This document shows positions 58,757 through 64,000 of a DNA stretch of 64,000 nucleotides, in pieces. The translations under genes were made by a program, and so were the position numbers. Source of the DNA: JACVRW01 sp963734025 (GTDB lineage: Bacteria > Actinomycetota > Thermoleophilia > Solirubrobacterales > Thermoleophilaceae); assembly GCA_963734025.1 (NCBI GenBank), contig CAVTFR010000015.1, forward strand, positions 310,001 through 374,000, given 5' to 3'. Position 1 is the stretch's first letter. Each line of letters begins with the position of its first letter. The notes under the pieces are model-generated. The model was not told where the DNA came from. It did not search any database and worked only from the letters and a program-made list of their open reading frames with translations.

Positions 58757-61135
58757 TCAGCCCGTCGGCGTGACGCGATACGCGTCGAAGACCGACTCGA
58801 TGTTGCGGATTCGGGTGATCGCCGTCTTCAGCGCCTGGGTGTCCCCCACTTCGACCACGAAGCGATTCTTCACCATCGGGTGCACCACGGTGCAGCGTGC
58901 CTCGAGGATGTTGATGCCGGTCTCGGCGAAGGTTCGCGAGAGATCCTCCAGGAGCCGGTGGCGGTCCCAGCCGTCCACCTGCAGCTCGACCCGGAAGGAT
59001 GAGGTGGTATCCCCCTCCCACTCCACCTCGGCGAAGCGCTCGGGGTTCTTCTTCAGCGCCACCGCGTTCGGGCAGTTCTCGTGGTGGATCGTGATGCCCT
59101 TGCCGAGCGAGATGTATCCGACGATCGGATCGCCGGGCACCGGGCGGCAGCACTTCGCGATCCGAAGCATCACGTCCTCCACGCCTTCGACCTTGATGCC
59201 GTAGGTCGAGGAGGCTGCCGTCTTCTTCGGCGTCTCCTTGCGCTCGAGGAGCTCGGCGGCCGGCGAGGGCGCCTCGACGGCCGACTCGCCCTCCTTGAGC
59301 CGGCGCATCAGCTTGTTGACGACTGTCTTGGACGAGATCTTCGCCTGGCCTAGGGCGATGTAGAAGTCCTCGCCCTTGCGGAAGCCCATCTCGCGGATCA
59401 CGTCCGCCAGCAGCGGAGAGCCGGCGATCTTCTGCGGCGGCAGGCCGGCCCGCTTCAGGTTCTCGTGCAGGATCTCGCGGCCGCTTCGCTCCGAGTCCTC
59501 ACGGCGCTCGCGCTTGAACCAGGCGCGGATCTTCGACTGGGCGCGCGTCGTCTTGGCGAGTGCCAGCCAGTCGCGTGACGGGCCGCGCTCCTTCTTCGAG
59601 GTCAGCACCTCGACGATGTCCCCCGACTGGAGCGTGTAGTGGAGCGGCACGATCTTGCCGTTGACCTTGGCGCCGACGCAGCGGTGGCCGACGTCGGTGT
59701 GGATCTCGTACGCGAAGTCGAGCGGCGTGGCCCCGCCGGCCAGCGACTTGACCTCGCCCTTCGGGGTGAAGACGAACACCTCGTCCTCGAACAGGTCCGC
59801 CTTGAGCGTCTGGGCGAACTCCTGGGGATCGGCGGTGTCCTGCTGCCAGTCGAGCAAGTGGCGCAGCCACTCGACCTTCTCCTCGACCGGCTTCGAGCCG
59901 TCCTCCTTGTAGATCCAGTGCGCCGCCACGCCGAACTCGGCGGTGCGGTGCATCTCCATCGTCCTGATCTGGATCTCGAGCGGCCGCCCCTCGGGGCCGA
60001 TCACCGTCGTGTGCAGGGCCTGGTACATGTTGAACTTGGGCATCGCGACCCAGTCCTTGAAGCGCCCCGGCAGCGGCTTCCACAGCGAGTGGATGACCCC
60101 GATGGCGCCGTAGCAGTCCTTGACCGACTCCACGATCACGCGCATCGCGGTCAGGTCGTAGATCTCGTTGAACTCGCGACCCTTCTTGGTCATCTTCGAG
60201 TAGATCGAGTAGAAGTGCTTCGCGCGCCCCGAGATGTCGGCCTCGATGCCGACGGCGCCGAGCTCCTTGCGCAGGTACTCGCCCGCTCGCCCGACGTAGG
60301 CCTCGCGCTCGTCGCGCTGCTGGGAGACGAGCTGCTTGATCTCGTTGTACTTGCGCGGGTGGAGCGTGGCGAAGGCGAGGTCCTCGAGCTCCCACTTGAT
60401 CGCGTGGATGCCGAGCCGGTGCGCAAGCGGGGCGAAGATCTCGAGCGTCTCCTTCGCCTTCTCCTGCTGCTTGGGCTTCGGCATCGCACCGATCGTGCGC
60501 ATGTTGTGGAGCCGGTCGGCGAGCTTGATGAGGATGACCCGGATGTCCTGGGCCATCGCGACCATCATCTTGCGGTAGTTCTCGGCCTGGCGGTCGTCGC
60601 GGCTCTGGAAGGTGACGCCCGAGAGCTTCGTCACGCCGTCGACGAGATTGCACACCTCCTCGGTGAACTCCTCGCGCACCTGATCGAGCGACGCGCTCGT
60701 GTCCTCGACGGTGTCGTGCAGGAGCGCGGCGCACAGGGTGGCCGTGTCGAGGCGCATCCCGGCGCAGATCTTCGCCACGCCGACCGGGTGGAAGATGAAG
60801 TCCTCGCCGCTCGCCCGGCGCTGGTCCGCGTGCCGGGCGCAGGCGAAGACGAAGGCCGCCTCCACCTGACGGCGGTCGATCTCCTCGGCCGCCTCCTCGG
60901 CGTGCTCCTCCACCACCGCGAACAGGTCTGCGAGGAGGACGCGCTGGCCCTCCGTCAGCCGTGAGCGCAGCCCGCTGGGATCGAGCGACCCGACCTCCGT
61001 GTGCTCATCGACGGGGTGGTGCTCGAAATCGCGGCGCTCGTCCTCGGCGAGCTCGGCCTTACCGCGGCGCCCGGCCGGGGTCGCGGCCGGCGCGCCCAAC
61101 TTCGGTCCCCCATTGCCCCGCGGTGGCTTCGGCAT
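58757..61135 (-). CDS. rel: bifunctional (p)ppGpp synthetase/hydrolase, RelA/SpoT
   Basis: 792 residues. The HD hydrolase domain is intact (HPVGVAKICAGMRLDTATLC; LLHDTVEDTSASLDQVREEF; LIKLADRLHNMRTI). The synthetase domain has DISGRAKHFYSIYSKMTKKG, MRVIVESVKDCYGAIGVIHS and MPKFNMYQALHTTVIGPEG. TGS (VFVFTPKGEVKSLAGGATPL), the Cys-containing zinc-finger-like region (IAKCCRPVPGDPIVGYISLG) and a C-terminal ACT domain follow. All hydrolase and synthase motifs are kept, so it should both make and degrade (p)ppGpp. The ATG at 61135 is the first of the frame. The N-terminal 60 residues are lineage-specific and charged. Confidence 0.96.
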   Translation of the reverse strand: MPKPPRGNGGPKLGAPAATPAGRRGKAELAEDERRDFEHHPVDEHTEVGSLDPSGLRSRLTEGQRVLLADLFAVVEEHAEEAAEEIDRRQVEAAFVFACARHADQRRASGEDFIFHPVGVAKICAGMRLDTATLCAALLHDTVEDTSASLDQVREEFTEEVCNLVDGVTKLSGVTFQSRDDRQAENYRKMMVAMAQDIRVILIKLADRLHNMRTIGAMPKPKQQEKAKETLEIFAPLAHRLGIHAIKWELEDLAFATLHPRKYNEIKQLVSQQRDEREAYVGRAGEYLRKELGAVGIEADISGRAKHFYSIYSKMTKKGREFNEIYDLTAMRVIVESVKDCYGAIGVIHSLWKPLPGRFKDWVAMPKFNMYQALHTTVIGPEGRPLEIQIRTMEMHRTAEFGVAAHWIYKEDGSKPVEEKVEWLRHLLDWQQDTADPQEFAQTLKADLFEDEVFVFTPKGEVKSLAGGATPLDFAYEIHTDVGHRCVGAKVNGKIVPLHYTLQSGDIVEVLTSKKERGPSRDWLALAKTTRAQSKIRAWFKRERREDSERSGREILHENLKRAGLPPQKIAGSPLLADVIREMGFRKGEDFYIALGQAKISSKTVVNKLMRRLKEGESAVEAPSPAAELLERKETPKKTAASSTYGIKVEGVEDVMLRIAKCCRPVPGDPIVGYISLGKGITIHHENCPNAVALKKNPERFAEVEWEGDTTSSFRVELQVDGWDRHRLLEDLSRTFAETGINILEARCTVVHPMVKNRFVVEVGDTQALKTAITRIRNIESVFDAYRVTPTG

Positions 61136-61198
61136 GTCCTCCCGAGTTTAGAGTCGCGCCCGGAGCTGGTCACGCCCAGCTTGCGCCGGGCGAGAGCG

Positions 61199-63676
61199 CT
61201 AGGACGCGCGCGCGGCCGGCATCGCGTGCCGGGCGTCCGGCAGCTCGGCGGTAAGCGCCCGCTCGATCCGCGCAAAGCGGGCGCGGTAGGCGCGGTAGGC
61301 CGGTGAGAGCTCGAGGTCGCTGCGGACGCCCTCAACAACCGTGCAGCGCGGCTCGTCGGGCGCCGTCTCAACCAGACCGAGCTCGCCGAGGACGCGCAGC
61401 ACGCGCCCGCAACAGACGGGGCTGCGCGGGTAGGCGCCCTCACCCCGCAGCGCGGCCTCGAGCTCCGCGGCGGGCGCTCCCGCCGCCAGCGCGCGGAGCG
61501 CCCTGAAGGTCTCGGTGAGCGCCGGGCGGAGCTCGAGCTCGGCGCGCCAGATCGCCAGCGCGAAGGCTGCCTCCTCCGGGCCCCAGCCCGCGTGCCCGGA
61601 GGCTGCGAGGCGCAGCAGCGGGTCGGGCATCCCGCCGGGCGGGGGGTCGAGCGCCACGAGATGCCGGAAGCCGTCGGCGATCCCCCGATCGAGCGCGAGC
61701 GCGCTCCAGGAGGCCACGGCTAGCCCGTCGGCACCCGCCATGCAGGCCACGAGCGTCTCCAGCGAAGCGCGCCGGCGCGGCAGGTCGGCGACCGCGACGA
61801 GCACGCTCTCGCCGCTCGTAAGGAGGTCGCCCGCGATGCCGGCGAAGCCCGCGCCGCGCCGGTCGGTGACCGAGCCGGCGGCTCCCGGCGAGTGCCCGCG
61901 AAGGCCATCCGGGGCGCGCCCGAGCTCGGCGCTCACACGCTCCCAGAAGGGCTCGGCCTCGCCGAGCTCGCGCAGGCTGCCGGGCTCCGGCACGCACAGG
62001 GCGCGCAGCAGGACGCGCGGCTCGACCACGCCGTTCCAGCGGTTGCTCTCGAGCCTCACCGCCACGTGCCGGGCTGCGCCGGCGCTCGCAGCGAGTGACT
62101 TCTGGGTGGCGCCGAAGGCCACGCCGCGCGCGCGGGCGCCGCCGCTTACGAGCGTGAAGCGCGCGTGCTGGCGCTCCTCCCCCATCCCGGCGACGTTCTC
62201 GATGCGGGCGGCGGGCACGAGCAGCGTCGGCTGCGGGTTGCCCATGCCGAACGGCCGCAGCAGGTCGAGCTCCTCCGCCAGCTCGAGGCCGAGCTCGCCG
62301 CCCGGCACGACGGCGTCGACCCGCTCGATCGGGATCAGGTCAGCAGGCGTGAGCGTCGTACCGGCGTGTGCGGCGAGGGCGCGGCGAAAGCCTTCGACGG
62401 CGCCCGCCTCGAGCTCGATGCCGGCGGCCATCGGGTGGCCTCCGAAGCGGGTGAGGTGAGCGGAGCAGGCGGAGAGCCCGGCGTGCAGGTCGTAAGCCGA
62501 GATGCTGCGGCCAGAGCCGCGGCCGCCATCGTCGTCGAGCGCAACGACCACCGCCGGCCGGCGCCACTTCTCCACGAGCCGCGAGGCGACGATCCCCACC
62601 ACGCCGGGATGCCAGCCCGTGCCGGCGACGACGAGCGCGGCCTGGCTCGCCTGCGGCGAGCAGGCGGCGTCGGCGGCGAACAGGATGCGCGTCTCGGCCT
62701 CCCGGCGGTCACGGTTGAGGAGATCGAGCTCGCGCGCTATCTCGTCCGCGCGCGCGCCCGAGTCGGTGAGCAGCAGCTCGAGCGCGGCGTCGGCCCGCCC
62801 CATGCGGCCGGCGGCGTTGATGCGCGGGCCCAGCCGGAATCCGAGCGAGTGCTCGGAGAGCTCCGCCGGCTCGACCCCCGCGACCGCCATCAGCGAGCGC
62901 AGCCCGGGTTTCTCGCTGCGCGCGAGCGCGCGCAGCCCCTCCCGGACGATGCGCCGGTTCTCGTCGCGCAGGGGGACGAGATCGCAGACGGTCGCGAGCG
63001 CCGCGAGGTCGAGATCATCGTCCACCCCACGGGCGTCGTGGCCGGCCGCGTCTCGGAGCGCCTGCGACAGCTTCAGGACGACCCCGGCGGCGCAGAGCGC
63101 GGCGGGGTAGGGCTCGGCGTCCGGGGGCGCCGGGTGAACGAGCGGGCAGTCCGGGAGCACAGGGCCGGGCCGGTGGTGGTCCGTGACGACCACGTCGAGC
63201 GCGGCGGCGCGCGCCGCTGCCACCTCTTCGACCGCGGTGACGCCGCAGTCGACGGTCACGAGCAGTCCGGTCCCGCGCGCCGCGAGCCGCTCGACCGCGA
63301 CGGTCGAGAGCCCATAGCCCTCGTCGAAGCGGCTCGGCAGCATCCACCCCGGGTCGGCGCCGAGCGCGCGCAGCGTGCGCACGAGCATCGCCGTCGAGCA
63401 GACACCGTCGACGTCGTAGTCGCCGAAAACCGCGATCCGCGTGCCGCGGCGGACGTGCTCGAGGATGAGCGCGGAGGCCTCCGCCACGCCCGGCAGCGCT
63501 CGCGGGTCGTGGCGCTCCTCCGCCGCGAGGAAGCGGCGGGCGTCGGACGGGTCGCCGAAGCCGCGCCGCGCGAGCACCGTTCCCACGGCGGCCGACACGC
63601 CGAGGCCGTCAGCCAGGCGGCGCGCAACGGCGACCTCGTAGGGCGCGCACTTCCAGCGTGACGGCCTCGCCTGCAT
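61199..63676 (-). CDS. recJ: single-stranded-DNA 5'-3' exonuclease RecJ
   Basis: 825 residues from the Met at 63676, which has GAGG at 9-base spacing; a Met three codons earlier is too close to it. DHH-domain motifs are in order: RIAVFGDYDVDGVCSTAMLV, LLVTVDCGVTAVEE, VVVTDHHRPG and DLAALATVCDLVPLRDENRR. The DHHA1/OB region has LGFRLGPRINAAGRMGRADA, GTGWHPGVVGIVASRLVEKW and TRFGGHPMAAGIELE. A C-terminal extension of about 250 residues beyond the core (from about residue 580) is helical and lineage-type. It works in recombination and mismatch repair. It is 63 bases upstream of rel on the same strand. Confidence 0.95.
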   Translation of the reverse strand: MQARPSRWKCAPYEVAVARRLADGLGVSAAVGTVLARRGFGDPSDARRFLAAEERHDPRALPGVAEASALILEHVRRGTRIAVFGDYDVDGVCSTAMLVRTLRALGADPGWMLPSRFDEGYGLSTVAVERLAARGTGLLVTVDCGVTAVEEVAAARAAALDVVVTDHHRPGPVLPDCPLVHPAPPDAEPYPAALCAAGVVLKLSQALRDAAGHDARGVDDDLDLAALATVCDLVPLRDENRRIVREGLRALARSEKPGLRSLMAVAGVEPAELSEHSLGFRLGPRINAAGRMGRADAALELLLTDSGARADEIARELDLLNRDRREAETRILFAADAACSPQASQAALVVAGTGWHPGVVGIVASRLVEKWRRPAVVVALDDDGGRGSGRSISAYDLHAGLSACSAHLTRFGGHPMAAGIELEAGAVEGFRRALAAHAGTTLTPADLIPIERVDAVVPGGELGLELAEELDLLRPFGMGNPQPTLLVPAARIENVAGMGEERQHARFTLVSGGARARGVAFGATQKSLAASAGAARHVAVRLESNRWNGVVEPRVLLRALCVPEPGSLRELGEAEPFWERVSAELGRAPDGLRGHSPGAAGSVTDRRGAGFAGIAGDLLTSGESVLVAVADLPRRRASLETLVACMAGADGLAVASWSALALDRGIADGFRHLVALDPPPGGMPDPLLRLAASGHAGWGPEEAAFALAIWRAELELRPALTETFRALRALAAGAPAAELEAALRGEGAYPRSPVCCGRVLRVLGELGLVETAPDEPRCTVVEGVRSDLELSPAYRAYRARFARIERALTAELPDARHAMPAARAS

Positions 63677-63757
63677 CCGGAGCATCCTCGGTGGAGAAGC
63701 GGACGGAATGGGCGCCCTCTCCCCCGCCGGCGGAGCCCGGCGGTGCTGCCCAGGTCC

Positions 63758-64000
63758 CTAGATCGAGCCCTCGCGCGTGTGCCCGTGGTCCAGCCCGTGC
63801 GAGACGTCCATGCGCGAGCCCCACAGGTACGACGCGGCGAGCGCCAGCGCCGCGCCCGGGATCGCGATGACGGCCTGGATGAACTCGGTGTCGTTCTTGC
63901 CCGGGATCGTCAGGCCGTTCACGAGGTAGCCGAACAGCACGGCGCCGATCGCGGCAACGAGGAAGGCTCCGACGATCCCGCCCCAGAAACGATCGGGGAA
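63758..64000 (-). CDS. GlsB/YeaQ-like (transglycosylase-associated) membrane protein, N-terminus off the window
   Basis: 80 residues visible, running in from the window edge: WGGIVGAFLVAAIGAVLFGY (Gly-rich membrane helix), VNGLTIPGKND, then a second helix AVIAIPGAALALAASYLWGS and a polar His-rich tail DVSHGLDHGHTREGSI. The glycine-rich helix pair resembles the GlsB/YeaQ/YmgE stress-response family. The family call is moderate because the N-terminal helix lies outside the window. It is upstream of recJ on the same strand (81-base gap). Confidence 0.6.
   Translation of the reverse strand, partial: FPDRFWGGIVGAFLVAAIGAVLFGYLVNGLTIPGKNDTEFIQAVIAIPGAALALAASYLWGSRMDVSHGLDHGHTREGSI

Noticed and set aside
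58757..63661. Plus-strand frames of 400-500 residues opposite rel and recJ
   Set aside because: Enriched in Arg, Asp and His with no motifs; rel and recJ on the minus strand are certain.
1..64000. Prophage, insertion sequence or integrative element
   Set aside because: No transposase, integrase or phage structural gene, no flanking direct repeats and no tRNA attachment site seen; the locus looks like a resident polysaccharide cluster.

Overview
The window is very GC-rich bacterial DNA with densely packed genes, many GTG/TTG starts and many 4-base start/stop overlaps. The gene content (several LuxR/ECF/LysR regulators, a bifunctional Rel, RecJ, secreted proteins with a lysine/arginine-rich beta C-terminal domain, HEAT-repeat proteins) suggests a high-GC actinobacterium, most likely in the Solirubrobacterales/Thermoleophilia range. 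That placement is inferred from protein flavour, not from a marker gene. I see no rRNA, tRNA, CRISPR array, insertion sequence or phage gene.

Most of the window (about 1.4-53 kb) is a large surface-polysaccharide locus. Its left part (1.5-13 kb) holds a phosphomannomutase/phosphoglucomutase, a Wzz-like protein beside a degenerate kinase and a HEAT protein, two GT4 glycosyltransferases, and a minus-strand operon of flippase, polymerase, Wzz-like protein and secreted glycoside hydrolase. From 13.2 to 21.2 kb lies a tightly coupled sugar-modification operon: Zn-type C-methyltransferase, glucose-1-phosphate cytidylyltransferase-like enzyme, PIG-L deacetylase, DUF4910 aminopeptidase-like protein and NAD-dependent epimerase. 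A facing RmlC/epimerase pair and a CapK/PaaK-like ligase follow. At 21-29.4 kb are a GT2, an MBL hydrolase, two small or unknown genes, two more HEAT paralogues, a response regulator, WecB and a WecG/TagA/CpsF transferase.

The second half (29.4-53 kb) carries a secreted six-bladed YWTD-like propeller protein and a frame-broken tandem copy, a Wzz/BY-kinase, a FemAB/CelD-like acyltransferase, a second polymerase, another GT4, a polysaccharide deacetylase and an alpha/alpha-toroid protein. These are followed by an ATP-grasp protein fused in frame to a DUF2332 domain, a truncated TetR with a palindromic operator, a second flippase, three tandem secreted polysaccharide-lyase-like proteins, a degenerate LuxR-type regulator, a polyprenyl-phosphate sugar transferase and a sugar nucleotidyltransferase. 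The two flippases, two polymerases and three Wzz-like proteins suggest two export pathways sharing precursors.

The right end (53-64 kb) is mainly regulatory and housekeeping: an ECF sigma factor, a LAL-type ATPase/LuxR regulator flanked by two related small proteins, a diacylglycerol-kinase-like gene (frame-broken), RelA/SpoT, RecJ and the end of a GlsB/YeaQ-like membrane protein.

Five genes between 31 and 58.5 kb are interrupted by nine frame changes, and every one is +1. This looks more like systematic insertion errors or very recent damage than ordinary pseudogene decay, and should be kept in mind when reading those genes.
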